A stretch of 64,000 bases of DNA, taken from positions 54,495 through 118,494 of the forward strand of contig NZ_MCUW01000011.1 of NCBI RefSeq assembly GCF_002873335.1, in the 5' to 3' direction. Shown one piece after another: positions 55,395 through 63,907 of this stretch (positions are counted from its first letter, which is position 1; each line of letters starts with the position of its first letter). The notes beneath the pieces are model-generated. The model was not told the DNA's origin. It ran no database searches and was given only the letters and a program-made list of their open reading frames with translations. Both the position numbers and the translations under genes were made by a program. The stretch is from Vibrio sp. 10N.286.49.B1. Its GTDB lineage: Bacteria; Pseudomonadota; Gammaproteobacteria; Enterobacterales; Vibrionaceae.

Positions 55395-55887
55395 CGCTGC
55401 CTGCTATGCGTATCAGACTTAAATTTTCATTGTCTGTTGGGACTTCAAAATACTGGGTTACATGGTGGAAAACGGCTTCAGTATCGAAGTGTGCCCTTTC
55501 CGGTTGTTCAACCCGACGTTTAGCTATTTGGGATAAACATTCTTCATCACTTAAATCTAAATACCAAAGCTCGTGCTCACTATTAACTTCCAAGCATAAC
55601 GATGTAAACCAAGATCTCTGATTGACAGTATTCGCAGGAAAGTCCATCACCACGTTGGTCCCAGTGCTCAGTAGATTTTGGACATGACTTTTTACGAAAG
55701 GCTTAATGAGGTTTGAAACCCTAATGTAGTCATTAAAGGTTTGAATTTGGTTAGGATAGTGCGCCGATAACCAGTCGTCTTCAGAAATTAGAACCGCATT
55801 GTTTTCTGCGGCTACAGCACTAGATTTCGTCGACTTACCTGCACCCATTTTGCCACAAAAGAAGAACAGTTTTCCCTGATTTCTCAT
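55390..55887 (-). CDS. P-loop kinase-like / AAA ATPase cassette protein
   Basis: 165 residues from the ATG at 55887. Walker A is FCGKMGAGKSTKSS; SEDDWLSAHYPNQ and TGTNVVMDFPANTVNQRSWF follow as in nucleotide or antibiotic kinases and zeta-type proteins. It probably phosphorylates a small molecule. No antitoxin gene is adjacent. Confidence 0.8.
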   Translation of the reverse strand: MRNQGKLFFFCGKMGAGKSTKSSAVAAENNAVLISEDDWLSAHYPNQIQTFNDYIRVSNLIKPFVKSHVQNLLSTGTNVVMDFPANTVNQRSWFTSLCLEVNSEHELWYLDLSDEECLSQIAKRRVEQPERAHFDTEAVFHHVTQYFEVPTDNENLSLIRIAGSA

Positions 55888-55904
55888 ATTTCCCCCTTCA
55901 CGTA

Positions 55905-56093
55905 TAAGGCCCAATTAATGCGTCGCAACAAACAATATAGTGACTTACTTTCCGAAAGTTAGAGTAAAAGAATAACCATCGCGTAGCAAATGTATTAGAC
56001 CGTCATCTTAGTGGCAACGAGGGTCTCGCAAAGCGTGTGACTCACTTAAAATAAAACCAAGCGGTACGAATCGACTAGAAACGCTTTTATGTG
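55905..56093 (-). repeat. attC site
   Basis: Left GTATAAGGCCC; right AAGCGGTACGAATCGACTAGAAACGCTTTTATG, nearly the same as the 61.3-kb site. The right core holds the stop codon of the gene at 56087. Confidence 0.6.
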
Positions 56094-56512
56094 CATTGTC
56101 CTGACAAGTACAACCAATCATCAACAACGACATGGTGCTTAAAAACTTTGATTCTGTGGTAGCCTCTTTCCGTAAGAGCGGTAACCTGAATGTATTGGTA
56201 GCCTAGCAAAGATTGCTTTAGATTTAGTTCCGCTTTTATCCCCTTAAGATAAATATCTCCATCTCTTAGGGTTAAAGGATTTCGCTTAAACATCGATGAT
56301 GCCAAGAAACCTAAAAGGACACAGAAAAACATGAGAGCATGAGGCCATAATTCAATAGAATCAGGCGATAGCAGCGTCATCCCTAAATAAGTAACAGAAT
56401 AAGTACCAACAAAGGCAGCCACCGTTTTCCATTTTGCTGTGTTATACGACAGCTCAACAATCCGATCCATCCTAACTCCAAAATCTCTTAGCATCATTTG
56501 TGTATTATGCAT
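56087..56512 (-). CDS. Membrane-associated hypothetical cassette protein
   Basis: 141 residues (start M at 56512; M at 56470 is possible). Two hydrophobic segments (TVAAFVGTYSVTYLGMTLL; PHALMFFCVLLGFLASSMF) precede a soluble C-terminal domain (LRDGDIYLKGIKAELNLKQSLLGYQYIQVTALTERG). Family not recognised. Confidence 0.65.
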   Translation of the reverse strand: MHNTQMMLRDFGVRMDRIVELSYNTAKWKTVAAFVGTYSVTYLGMTLLSPDSIELWPHALMFFCVLLGFLASSMFKRNPLTLRDGDIYLKGIKAELNLKQSLLGYQYIQVTALTERGYHRIKVFKHHVVVDDWLYLSGQCT

Positions 56513-56562
56513 GCGAGTGATTATCTAATTGAGTATTCCAGATGATTATTACGAGCAAATGC

Positions 56563-56655
56563 ACATAATGCTTTGCTAATCGGGTAAGTACAGTTTGATA
56601 AAATGCGCCAAGCGCGAGCAAACTGTACGAGTCTGTTTGAGCACTTGTTAACGGC
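56563..56655 (-). repeat. attC-like site
   Basis: GCACATAATG at left, ACAGTTTG/CAAACTGT inner stem, and CACTTGTTAACGGC at right next to the GFA stop codon. Confidence 0.55.
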
Positions 56656-57069
56656 TTATTCTTCACTTTCGAAGTGGGCAAAAACTTCTGCGCCTGTCAT
56701 ATTTTGCGTTTCATTCTTGAACTCATAATATTCTGGCTTTTCGTCAATGAATATTTGGTGAGTTAACTTGTAGCTATCATTCGATATCAATAGCCCAACA
56801 GGAAGATGATATTGGTTATTTGGCACTAAAAAGTAAAACAGGTGTGTCCCACATTTTCCGCAGAAACCTCTCTCCGCCCATTCTGATGACTGATATCTAA
56901 CAACATTTTCCTCACCTGATATTTCAACTGAATCAGCGCAATCAATCGCTAGCATTGGGCCACCAGACCAATTCCTACACATACTACAGTGGCAAGCCGC
57001 TAATTCGTTGCTAGCATACTCAACTTCCAACTTAACAGCTCCACATAAGCATTTACCTGAACCTTTCAT
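56656..57069 (-). CDS. GFA-family (glutathione-dependent formaldehyde-activating enzyme-like) protein
   Basis: 137 residues from the ATG at 57069. KCLCGAVKLEVEY, ACHCSMCRNWSGGPM and FCGKCGTHLFYF supply the conserved cysteines binding zinc in GFA/CENP-V proteins. Most homologues have no proven activity. Cassette cargo. Confidence 0.9.
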   Translation of the reverse strand: MKGSGKCLCGAVKLEVEYASNELAACHCSMCRNWSGGPMLAIDCADSVEISGEENVVRYQSSEWAERGFCGKCGTHLFYFLVPNNQYHLPVGLLISNDSYKLTHQIFIDEKPEYYEFKNETQNMTGAEVFAHFESEE

Positions 57070-57107
57070 AGAACCCCCCAACCTTTTAAAGTGTGAAATC
57101 TAATAGT

Positions 57108-57207
57108 AGTTAACACTCGCTTAAGCGGTCAAAAATAGTTGGCTACAATGGTGGGAGTACCCACACAACCAAGTATTTTTGCTCCGTTTGAAGCCCGTGC
57201 TATGCGA
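57108..57207 (-). repeat. attC-like site
   Basis: TTAACACTCGCTTAAGCGGTCAAAAATA at left and GAAGCCCGTGCTATGCG at right, where the stop codon (CTA on plus) of the GNAT gene at 57200 lies. Confidence 0.6.
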
Positions 57208-57664
57208 TTTTTGAGTACATGATATGTTGAGGTCCAGCTTCACCGCCCAGGTATAGCTCACCAGTATCAACAAAATGACTTTTGTGATAACACCTTTTAG
57301 CGGTCGGATTCTTGCAATTCACAGTTAGGTAAACTAACTCAGATTCTGGATAATTTATCTTTAGATATGGCAATAATGCTTGTATAGCTCTTGTTCCAAT
57401 TCCTTTTCCTTGATGATTTACACCGATGGCAAAAATGCCTAATACCAACGAATTTTTTGGACAAAAAGAATAGTCTAATCCCAAAGAGAAACTCAGCATT
57501 ATTTTGAAAAAGCCAACAACATCTCCATTACTTTTAATAATGTATCGATGATTTGACTCACTATTGTCAGAAAGGCATTCTTCTGCTGTACCTGCAAATT
57601 TGACCTGTTCGTCAGCCAATTTCACCTGTTTGACTCTTTCAACGTGAGACTCATTTAATCTCAT
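57200..57664 (-). CDS. GNAT-family N-acetyltransferase
   Basis: 154 residues from the ATG at 57664, which overlaps the left core of the adjoining attC. IFAIGVNHQGKGIGTRAIQAL carries the acetyl-CoA loop QGKGIG; ESELVYLTVNCKNPTAKRCYHKSHFVDTGEL closes the fold. Substrate unknown. Confidence 0.88.
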   Translation of the reverse strand: MRLNESHVERVKQVKLADEQVKFAGTAEECLSDNSESNHRYIIKSNGDVVGFFKIMLSFSLGLDYSFCPKNSLVLGIFAIGVNHQGKGIGTRAIQALLPYLKINYPESELVYLTVNCKNPTAKRCYHKSHFVDTGELYLGGEAGPQHIMYSKIA

Positions 57665-57747
57665 AACGCCCAATGTAGTAGTCAGCAACGCAACCACCCT
57701 ACCCAAATAAAGCAACTGTAATCAACCACAAATGCCGATTGTTAGCC
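57662..57747 (-). repeat. attC site
   Basis: CATAACGCCC at left, CAACCACCCTACCCAAATAAAG inner block shared with the 60.1-kb site, and ATTGTTAGCC at right covering the stop of the downstream cassette. Confidence 0.65.
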
Positions 57748-58275
57748 GCGATGTACCCACTCATCACGCAACACCCCAAATTTAACCGAATCGTAATACT
57801 CCCCCTGATAATAACGAACCTTTCGCAAACGTGCTTCTTGCTGAAAGCCTAACTTACGTGCAAGCGCCATCATTCTGGGATTACCTGACCAAGTTGTCAT
57901 GCCAACACGTTCAACGTCATAAACATTAAACAAATGACTAACCTAAAGTGGAACGGCTTTCGTGGCAATACCATGCCCCCAAGAGCCTGAGTCATAAAGG
58001 ACAACACCAGCCTCTAGCCAACGAGTCGCCTCGCATTCCCAGTAGCAATTTACTGTTCCTACAGGCTTGCCATTAAAAGTGATTAACTGCATCTCCGCTC
58101 CATTGAGCAGCTTGGCAAAGGTCGACTTCTTAAATTCAGCCAAAGTTGGATGTTGGTATGAATAATAAGGGCCATTGAACCTCGTCCATTCATCATTTGA
58201 TGATATTAGCGAATATACCTGCAGCAGTTCAGATAGCTCAGCGACTCTAATTCCTACACAATTTTCTTGTTTCAT
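57742..58275 (-). pseudogene. GNAT acetyltransferase with one in-frame amber codon
   Basis: One continuous frame of 177 sense codons plus stop, interrupted only by TAG at 57943-57945 (codon 111). Reading through gives ...GHGIATKAVPL(stop)VSHLFNVYDVERVGMTTWSGNPRMMALARKLGFQQE, the acetyl-CoA loop and C-terminal part of a RimJ/RimL-type enzyme. In relatives this position is often tryptophan, so TGG to TAG is the simplest cause. The two halves alone would lack a complete cofactor site. Confidence 0.8.
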
Positions 58276-58296
58276 GCGTCCCTTTTAGCGATTCAC

Positions 58297-58393
58297 TCCT
58301 AACACTTAGAACCTAATAAAGTTGCAGAGTAACGCACCAATTACACGAGCTGAAAACCTCACGCATTGGCGGTCAGCTTAACCTGTTTTATAC
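58297..58393 (-). repeat. attC-like site
   Basis: CCTAACACTTAG at left, a TGAAAACCTCACGCATTGGCGG inner block, and TGTTTTATAC at right. Confidence 0.55.
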
Positions 58394-58444
58394 TTAAAAT
58401 TTAAAGTTCATGTTGTGTTTTATCGCCTGTAAATAGGTTCAAAT

Positions 58445-58684
58445 TTAAAGGAATAAAAAACTCACAGGCAGCCCTATTGGCGGTGGTTGGTTGGTCCCAC
58501 GCCCCACATAAATCCTTGCTATTCTCTTTTGTTCTTGTGAACTGCTTACATTTCCCACAACGATCCATACACAAACGACTCCATTCATTGACGCGCTAGA
58601 ACTCAAATAAAGATCCTCAGCCAATAACTGTAACCAATATCTAGGCCATATAATTTGATTTGGGCCAATTAGGCATGAGTTCAC
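58445..58684 (-). CDS. Possible small cassette protein
   Basis: 79 codons, largely hydrophobic (MNSCLIGPNQIIWPRYWLQLLAEDLYLSSSASMNGVVCVWIVVG...). It fills the cassette between two attC sites, but similarity to known families was not seen and coding is uncertain. Confidence 0.35.
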   Translation of the reverse strand: MNSCLIGPNQIIWPRYWLQLLAEDLYLSSSASMNGVVCVWIVVGNVSSSQEQKRIARIYVGRGTNQPPPIGLPVSFLFL

Positions 58685-58717
58685 TGTAACTGCAAACTTA
58701 TGAGGTAATGATATTAC

Positions 58718-58804
58718 CGCTAACTAGGTGAGCAGATTCAGCGTACGACTACAAATGAAAAATCAGTTAAAAATTCGTTATTGACGCCATAGTCGTTTGC
58801 TAGC
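58718..58804 (-). repeat. attC-like site
   Basis: GCTAACTAGGTG at left and GTTTGCTAGC at right; the stop codon of the GNAT gene (58800) is inside the right core. Confidence 0.55.
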
Positions 58805-59264
58805 TGTACTTTTCCATTACGAAATTTCTTAGCTTTTGCCCACGAACTTCCATTTCTTGGGCCTGAACCACTTTAAACCCAAAGTGCTCATAAAATGGTT
58901 TAGCTGTAATACTAACTTCTGAGTAAAAACGAGAAATACCCCGCTCTCTACCAACAGCGAGAACGTGATTCATCAATGTCTTTCCAACACCCATACCTTG
59001 ATACTCATGATGGCAAAAGAAGTGGTCAATTAAACCATCAGATTGAAGATCTGTATAACCTACAACGATACCGTCGATTTCAGCTACAAATGGATTCAAC
59101 CCATTCATTCTATTCGTCCAGATAGACCACTCTATACGTTCAGGAGCCCAAGCCTCAACTTGTGCTTGGCTGTAATCACGAAGGTTTATATTGCGAATAG
59201 TGTAAAAATGTATATCCCAAAGTGCCTGAGCATCGGCTTCAACATACTCTCTAATTTTTATCAT
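58800..59264 (-). CDS. GNAT-family N-acetyltransferase
   Basis: 154 residues. DHFFCHHEYQGMGVGKTLMNHVL carries QGMGVG; FYSEVSITAKPFYEHFGFKVVQAQEMEVRGQKLRNFVMEK is the standard terminal block with an extended C-terminus of the YhbS/PA4026 kind. Substrate unknown. Confidence 0.9.
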   Translation of the reverse strand: MIKIREYVEADAQALWDIHFYTIRNINLRDYSQAQVEAWAPERIEWSIWTNRMNGLNPFVAEIDGIVVGYTDLQSDGLIDHFFCHHEYQGMGVGKTLMNHVLAVGRERGISRFYSEVSITAKPFYEHFGFKVVQAQEMEVRGQKLRNFVMEKYS

Positions 59265-59334
59265 CGTACTACCTCGCGTGAGTAAAGTTTACGCCGCATT
59301 AAATGGTGCTTATTAACGATCAAACAAGCGCTAA

Positions 59335-59405
59335 ATTGTTGGTGAGTCGACGAATTGGACAAAATCAAACTAATTTCATACTTTTGGTGTGAGTCCTTTT
59401 AATCA
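59335..59405 (-). repeat. Transposon end remnant (5' end type)
   Basis: About 70 bp nearly identical to 63837-63907, the sequence before the transposase start codon, including GGTGTGAGTCC, the terminal repeat. It truncates the preceding attC. Confidence 0.75.
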
Positions 59406-59523
59406 TAATCATAAATTTATTGTTATGCATATCGTGCACATCAGAGGAATGTACAATTAAACTATTGACCCATCTATAAGGCCAGGGTTCAAGATGCACA
59501 TTCGGTCAAACAATGGAGCAAAT

Positions 59524-60033
59524 ATGCTAACTGTCACCCAAATTGCAAAACAGTTCGGAGTTTCTCGTACCACTATTCTGTACTACGAAAAAGAAGAACT
59601 ACTGATACCGGCTTACCGCTCTGAGAACGGTTACCGTTGGTATGGTGAGAAAGAGATTGAACGATTAGACGCAATTACCTCCTATCGTTCGTACGGGTTA
59701 TCAGTTTCCAGTATTCGCTCGTTATTAGACCGTAATGGGGAGTCTCAAGCCAAGATATTGAAAGACCATTTCAATGAACTGGAAAGAGAAATCCAAAATC
59801 TACGAGCACAACAAAAGGCTGTGGTTGTGTTGCTTCAAGAACCAAGTCTATTAGAGGAAAATATTGTGAATAAAGAACGCTGGGTCGAAATCATGGTTGC
59901 CGCCGGATTCACTGAAACCGATATGGTCAAGTGGCATCAAAAGTTTGAAGAACTAGAGCCTAATGAACACCAAAAATTCCTTGAATCCCTCGGCATTTCT
60001 GGTGACGAAATCACTATGATTCGAGCTCTATAG
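59524..60033 (+). CDS. MerR-family transcriptional regulator
   Basis: 169 residues from the ATG at 59524. The helix-turn-helix is MLTVTQIAKQFGVSRTTILYYEKEELLIPAYRSENGYRWYGEKEIERL, then a coiled-coil dimer helix (KDHFNELEREIQNLRAQQKAVVVLL) and a short C-terminal part (MVKWHQKFEELEPNEHQKFLESLG). It points against the array, so it needs its own promoter and may lie in a reverse-oriented cassette. No ligand-binding cysteines are evident. Confidence 0.88.
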   Translation: MLTVTQIAKQFGVSRTTILYYEKEELLIPAYRSENGYRWYGEKEIERLDAITSYRSYGLSVSSIRSLLDRNGESQAKILKDHFNELEREIQNLRAQQKAVVVLLQEPSLLEENIVNKERWVEIMVAAGFTETDMVKWHQKFEELEPNEHQKFLESLGISGDEITMIRAL

Positions 60034-60065
60034 AGTGAAAATAGCCTCAAGGAAGAGGCTATTAT

Positions 60066-60188
60066 GCATAACACCTTGTTAAGAAGTAGCTAACTTCCAC
60101 CATACCCAAACAAAGCAACCGTAATCACTAAACTCAACCAAACCAAAATCGCCGGTTGTTAACTGTCTGCTTGAACAAATTGTTAGCC
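60066..60188 (-). repeat. attC site (best preserved)
   Basis: GCATAACACCTTGTTAAG at left and AACAAATTGTTAGCC at right, with AACTTCC/CGGTTGTTAAC inner pairs. This is the classical Vibrio arrangement. Confidence 0.8.
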
Positions 60189-60198
60189 CGATTCTCAA

Positions 60199-60720
60199 TT
60201 AGAACATGTAACCCAACCAATCAACGTCACCAGTAGGCCACGTTTTTGTCCCTACAGCCTTAAAATAGAACTCTTCTACCATTTCTTCTGCTACACCATA
60301 GTTTTTATGGTCGTGAAGCCTGAGCCAAGAATGGTTTGATTCGATACAAGCGAAACCGTTAGATGTGTAAAACAAATCCAATTCTGAGACTAAAACTATG
60401 AAATCTACATCTTTGGTTGAAGCATATACTGCAAGTTCATTTAGCATTGAGCTCCCGACGCCTTTGCCTCGACAGTTTGACGACACACAAAAATCAATTA
60501 CGCCTAAAACTTTAATCGCAGAGCCTCCAACAGAAATTACTCTGTAATCTATACCTAAGTATCCAATGAGGTCGTCGTCTACGTACTCTAAAGCACGCAT
60601 GTGAGGTAGCTGTTTGAAGTAAGAACGCGGCACTTTGTGCTCAGGGAACGAGTCATTTCTAAGAGCTTCAATACCTTTATGCTGTTGTTCAGATAATTCT
60701 ATTTCTGGGTAAATATCCAT
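60199..60720 (-). CDS. GNAT-family N-acetyltransferase
   Basis: 173 residues: VLGVIDFCVSSNCRGKGVGSSMLNELAVYAS with the RGKGVG acetyl-CoA loop; VDFIVLVSELDLFYTSNGFACIES closes the fold. It resembles GNATs of the AAC(3)/YhbS set. Substrate unknown. Confidence 0.9.
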   Translation of the reverse strand: MDIYPEIELSEQQHKGIEALRNDSFPEHKVPRSYFKQLPHMRALEYVDDDLIGYLGIDYRVISVGGSAIKVLGVIDFCVSSNCRGKGVGSSMLNELAVYASTKDVDFIVLVSELDLFYTSNGFACIESNHSWLRLHDHKNYGVAEEMVEEFYFKAVGTKTWPTGDVDWLGYMF

Positions 60721-60733
60721 ATTGTCCCTGTAG

Positions 60734-60859
60734 GGCTAACACCTGGTTAATTAGTGAGTAAATGCTGCCACCAAACTATTTATGACCACCTTAACTACAA
60801 ATACTGACCATTACAAAAATGCCAAGCGTTTTGGAATCCAGTTGAACAATTTGTTAGGA
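60734..60859 (-). repeat. attC site
   Basis: GGCTAACACCTGGTTAA at left, GCCAAGCG inner block and GAACAATTTGTTAGGA at right. Confidence 0.75.
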
Positions 60860-60861
60860 GC

Positions 60862-61218
60862 TCAACTCAAGTAAATGCCAGACTGTCTTAATTGCTGCTT
60901 TAGATCTAATAGTTTGAACTGAGTAAAAATTAACTGTGTGATAGCAGTTGTGCCCGTAAAGATTGATAGTGCAGATATTACCCAATTCCATTCAACGCCA
61001 ACAACAATATGCGGTACAGCAAAAGCGAAAGCAAAAGAAAAGGCTGCGGTGATGGTTTGAATAAATTCGTTACCAGATGCCCGATAGCTGTTGCTAGATG
61101 TATCGTACGTGATTTTCACATTAGAACCAGCGCTACGAAACTTACAGTAAATTACGTCTTTTTGACCATCAAATAGAATATCGTTAAGTTCTAGGATATC
61201 CCTAACCTTATCTAACAT
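60862..61218 (-). CDS. Small membrane cassette protein
   Basis: 118 residues. N-terminal soluble part (DVIYCKFRSAGSNVKITYDTSSNSYRASGNEFIQTI) and two closely spaced hydrophobic helices (FSFAFAFAVPHIVVGV; WVISALSIFTGTTAITQLIF). Family not recognised. Confidence 0.6.
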   Translation of the reverse strand: MLDKVRDILELNDILFDGQKDVIYCKFRSAGSNVKITYDTSSNSYRASGNEFIQTITAAFSFAFAFAVPHIVVGVEWNWVISALSIFTGTTAITQLIFTQFKLLDLKQQLRQSGIYLS

Positions 61219-61263
61219 CTATCTCTCCTCGATGTAGTGGCTCATGACGCCTGCTTGAGTTGT

Positions 61264-61366
61264 GACTAACGCACCACTGAAGCCAAATTTTAAACCGTAA
61301 TCACGCAGCCAACATTAACACTAAAACTGCCAAGCGTTACGAATCAACTTGAAGCGCTTGTTATGT
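61264..61366 (-). repeat. attC site
   Basis: GACTAACGCACC at left and GCCAAGCGTTACGAATC...GCGCTTGTTATGT at right. Confidence 0.75.
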
Positions 61367-61375
61367 TTATGGTTT

Positions 61376-61723
61376 CTATAGTCTTTCCCAATCCGTAAGC
61401 AGACTTTTCTTAGCCACAAGTAGGTAATAAATGCTCATTGCAATAGCGAAGACGGAGCTGACTCCAAGGGCATTAGCCAATGTAACCATAACGCTTACCC
61501 CATCTTGAGCAAGACTAAACAAATACGTTATTGAGAAATATATAATGAAAAACTCTGTAAACTTCAACACCACGTTTTTAAAAAACGACTCGTAATATAC
61601 AGGTTTGAGCTTAAAACCTTGTTTCCGCAAAAAGCGATAAAGTATGGTCTTATCTGTGTTACATGAAAGCCCCAGCGACTTTAATTGATTATCAGCTCGT
61701 TCCAACTTTTCTTGATAGCACAT
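61376..61723 (-). CDS. DUF6404-family cassette protein
   Basis: 115 residues (MCYQEKLERADNQLKSLGLSCNTDKTILYRFLRKQGFKLKPVYYESFFKNVV...), with two transmembrane helices. The layout matches the DUF6404 family frequent in Vibrio integrons. Function unknown. Confidence 0.8.
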   Translation of the reverse strand: MCYQEKLERADNQLKSLGLSCNTDKTILYRFLRKQGFKLKPVYYESFFKNVVLKFTEFFIIYFSITYLFSLAQDGVSVMVTLANALGVSSVFAIAMSIYYLLVAKKSLLTDWERL

Positions 61724-61875
61724 ATGCCCCCCTTCAAATTAGAGGTACAGTACCAAACTTGAAAAATTCACATTTCGAGCGACCTCATATTTTGATTAAT
61801 AAACATAACGAATGACATGGATTCCCCCTCCCGAGGATCTGCCACACTTATGTGGTACTTAAATGCATCGAAATT

Positions 61876-62073
61876 TTATAAAGGACACAAAATCTTATAA
61901 AGGACACACATCTAAAATTAAATCTAAAGCACTCCCGTATTCAAAGTAGCAATTAACTGCATACTGTAACTTTCTTCAATCTATTTTGGTGAAGCTGTCT
62001 GGTTTCTTAAAAGACGTTACTTACGTTTAGGAATAGGGCGAACGACAGTAGCCAGAATTTTCTATCGGGAACG
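61876..62073 (-). repeat. Transposon end remnant (3' end type)
   Basis: About 170 bp (61902-62073) matching 62626-62794 next to the full transposase gene, preceded by a duplicated TTATAAAGGACACA end (61876-61889 and 61895-61908). A cassette boundary is destroyed here. Confidence 0.8.
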
Positions 62074-62152
62074 GTAATATTTAAATGCTCAAGTCTTGTC
62101 ATTTTTCAATTTTCCTTTTGAATAACTTAAGGGAATTATGAATCAGGATAAA

Positions 62153-62219
62153 GCCTAACACTTCAACCTAACCTGAGGTAAAGCAAAAGTTTATTTGATC
62201 GTATAACGCCCTGTTATAA
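62153..62219 (-). repeat. Short attC-like site
   Basis: GCCTAAC at left and GCCCTGTTATAAC at right, about 65 bp, next to the stop codon of the gene at 62220. Confidence 0.45.
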
Positions 62220-62480
62220 CTACGCTTTCTGCGTTGGCTGACAAACAAACAACAACATACAAAATGCGAACGCAATTCCTCCAGAAATTAAAGCATTGAA
62301 TTCTAGATAAAGATTCATAAACAATGTGGCAAAGGGTGCTACAAAAAAGATGGCATAGTAATAAAGTTTAAACGGCTTTAACTTTTTGGAACAATTTGCG
62401 CATGTGAGTTGCTTATCAGGTCTAAAGTTAAATTTTTCTTTTATGGATATAGTGGCGCCACAGTGTAGACAATTAAACAT
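62220..62480 (-). CDS. Zinc-ribbon plus transmembrane cassette protein
   Basis: 86 residues from the ATG at 62480. Two CxxC knuckles (FNCLHCGA; LTCANCSK) are followed by two transmembrane helices (YYAIFFVAPFATLFMNLYL; LISGGIAFAFCMLLFVC). Family not recognised; similar small proteins are common in integrons. Confidence 0.65.
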   Translation of the reverse strand: MFNCLHCGATISIKEKFNFRPDKQLTCANCSKKLKPFKLYYYAIFFVAPFATLFMNLYLEFNALISGGIAFAFCMLLFVCQPTQKA

Positions 62481-62619
62481 AAGTGCTCTCCAACGTTTAC
62501 TAAACCTGAAATTATCGATTGATTCTTGTTTACGCAAAGCTGAAGAAAATTAACTCGAGGGAGATCAAACTGTAGTGTAGTTATAACGCCGCAATACAAT
62601 AACACGTTTACTACAATCT

Positions 62620-63907
62620 TATAATGGACACACACCTAAAAAGAAATCTAAAGCACTCCCGTATTCAAAGCGATAATTAACTCCATACTTTAGCTTTCTT
62701 CAATCTATTTTGGTGAAGTTGTCTAGTTTGTTAAGGGACGTTACTTACGTTTAGGCATTGGGCGAACGACTATATCCAGAATTTTCACTGGCCTATGGGT
62801 AGGAGCGGCAGTGAAAATGACGCTTACTCTAATTGATAGATGTGCATCTTTTTCTTTTTTAAGGCAGCCTTAGCTTGGACTGTATGAACGTGACACCCAA
62901 CCGCTGTCGAGCGTGCCTTTTCTAACGCGGTACATACCGTTAACCAACTCTTCTGATTGAAATTTAAACGCGCCAAAATAGCAGGTTGATTGGCATCCAT
63001 ACTGGCTTTGCCTTCGCGAAATAGACGTGCAGTCCAGTCTACTAACTCAATGTAGTCGATGAGCCGAAACGGAATACCATCTAGCATTTCATTCGTCGGA
63101 TTGCCGATAAAAGGGTGTAAACATGGGGCTGTTGCTAAATTTTTACCCAGCGCATCGATTCTGGCTCTTATCGAGGTAAACTCCGATGTTTCAGGGGTTG
63201 CGGCAATACCGGCTCGAATAGGATTCAAGTCGACATACGCCATTGCGGCGGCAAGGGCTTTTTCATCAAGCAACGCTTGGCTTTTGAAGCGGCTTTCCCA
63301 AAAGTGCCCTGTACAATTATCTTCTCGATTCGCCCTACACGCTATGTCGTAATTGAGCTCTTTCATAAACCAACTTAAGCTCCACAGCCTTTCTCGCCAT
63401 ACTTCAATGAGCTCAAGACACTTGTCTTCCTCTGCTTGATTGGTGAGTTGCTTATTGTGCCAACGCTCTATGAGTACGGGTAATTTATGCGCACGCCCCC
63501 AATGCTCGACCACTTCATTCGGTGATAATGTTAACGCTTTGTCTTTATTGATATGAAGCACCAGATGATAGTGATTACTCATGATGGCGTAGGCGCAAAC
63601 ATCGATGCAGTATACCTCCGTCAGAGCGTGAATTTTTCGCTCTATCCACTCTCTTCGATGTTCGTAGCTCGTGTTGGTGAGCGGGTCATCGCCGCACAAA
63701 AAACTGCGCCTCACACAGCGTGAGACGCAGTGGTAATACGAAGTCGCATCAACGGAAATAAGCTGTTTTCTGGCTGTTGTCAAAATGAGGTCCGCTATGA
63801 AGGTTTTAAATAACTTAGCAGTTCTCTTTTAATGAGATTGTTGGTGAGTCGGCGAATTGGACAAAATCAAACTAATTTCATACTTTTGGTGTGTGTCCTT
63901 TTAATCA
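62620..63907 (-). mobile_element. IS200/RAYT-like Y1 transposase element
   Basis: Bounded by GGACACACACC at 62626-62636 and its inverted copy GGTGTGTGTCC at 63888-63898. Contains one transposase gene. A hairpin (TTTTCACTG/CAGTGAAAA) lies just beyond the gene at about 62781-62818. Homologous pieces lie at 59335-59405, 61876-62073 and from 63908 on. No target duplication was recognised. Confidence 0.75.
62824..63783 (-). CDS. Y1 (IS200/REP-associated-like) transposase
   Basis: 319 residues. MTTARKQLISVDATSYYHCVSRCVRRSFLCG and YAIMSNHYHLVLHI, with the metal-binding HYH (H71, H73), identify Transposase_17 of the Y1/HUH type. WFMKELNYDIACRANREDNCTGHFWESRFKSQALLDEKALAAAMAYVDLNPIRAG is the usual C-terminal half with FWESRFKSQ. 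These enzymes cut and join single-stranded DNA. The gene appears intact. Confidence 0.9.
   Translation of the reverse strand: MTTARKQLISVDATSYYHCVSRCVRRSFLCGDDPLTNTSYEHRREWIERKIHALTEVYCIDVCAYAIMSNHYHLVLHINKDKALTLSPNEVVEHWGRAHKLPVLIERWHNKQLTNQAEEDKCLELIEVWRERLWSLSWFMKELNYDIACRANREDNCTGHFWESRFKSQALLDEKALAAAMAYVDLNPIRAGIAATPETSEFTSIRARIDALGKNLATAPCLHPFIGNPTNEMLDGIPFRLIDYIELVDWTARLFREGKASMDANQPAILARLNFNQKSWLTVCTALEKARSTAVGCHVHTVQAKAALKKKKMHIYQLE

Larger units (their letters stand above)
51120..62600 (-). mobile_element. Sedentary (super)integron cassette array
   Basis: Small, mostly promoterless, mostly minus-strand genes separated by attC-like sites at roughly 53.2, 54.2, 54.8, 55.3, 56.0, 56.6, 57.2, 57.7, 58.3, 58.8, 60.1, 60.8, 61.3 and 62.2 kb. 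On the plus strand the sites run from RYYYAAC (e.g. GCATAAC, GACTAAC, GCCTAAC) to GTTRRRY (e.g. GTTATGC, GTTAGAT), and share AAGCGGT/CGAATC or AAAATCGCC inner blocks. Cargo is typical of Vibrio arrays. The left edge is eroded; the integrase is not in the window. Confidence 0.85.

Noticed and set aside
58276..62153. Integron integrase gene
   Set aside because: No tyrosine-recombinase motifs in any frame; array orientation places it to the right of the window.
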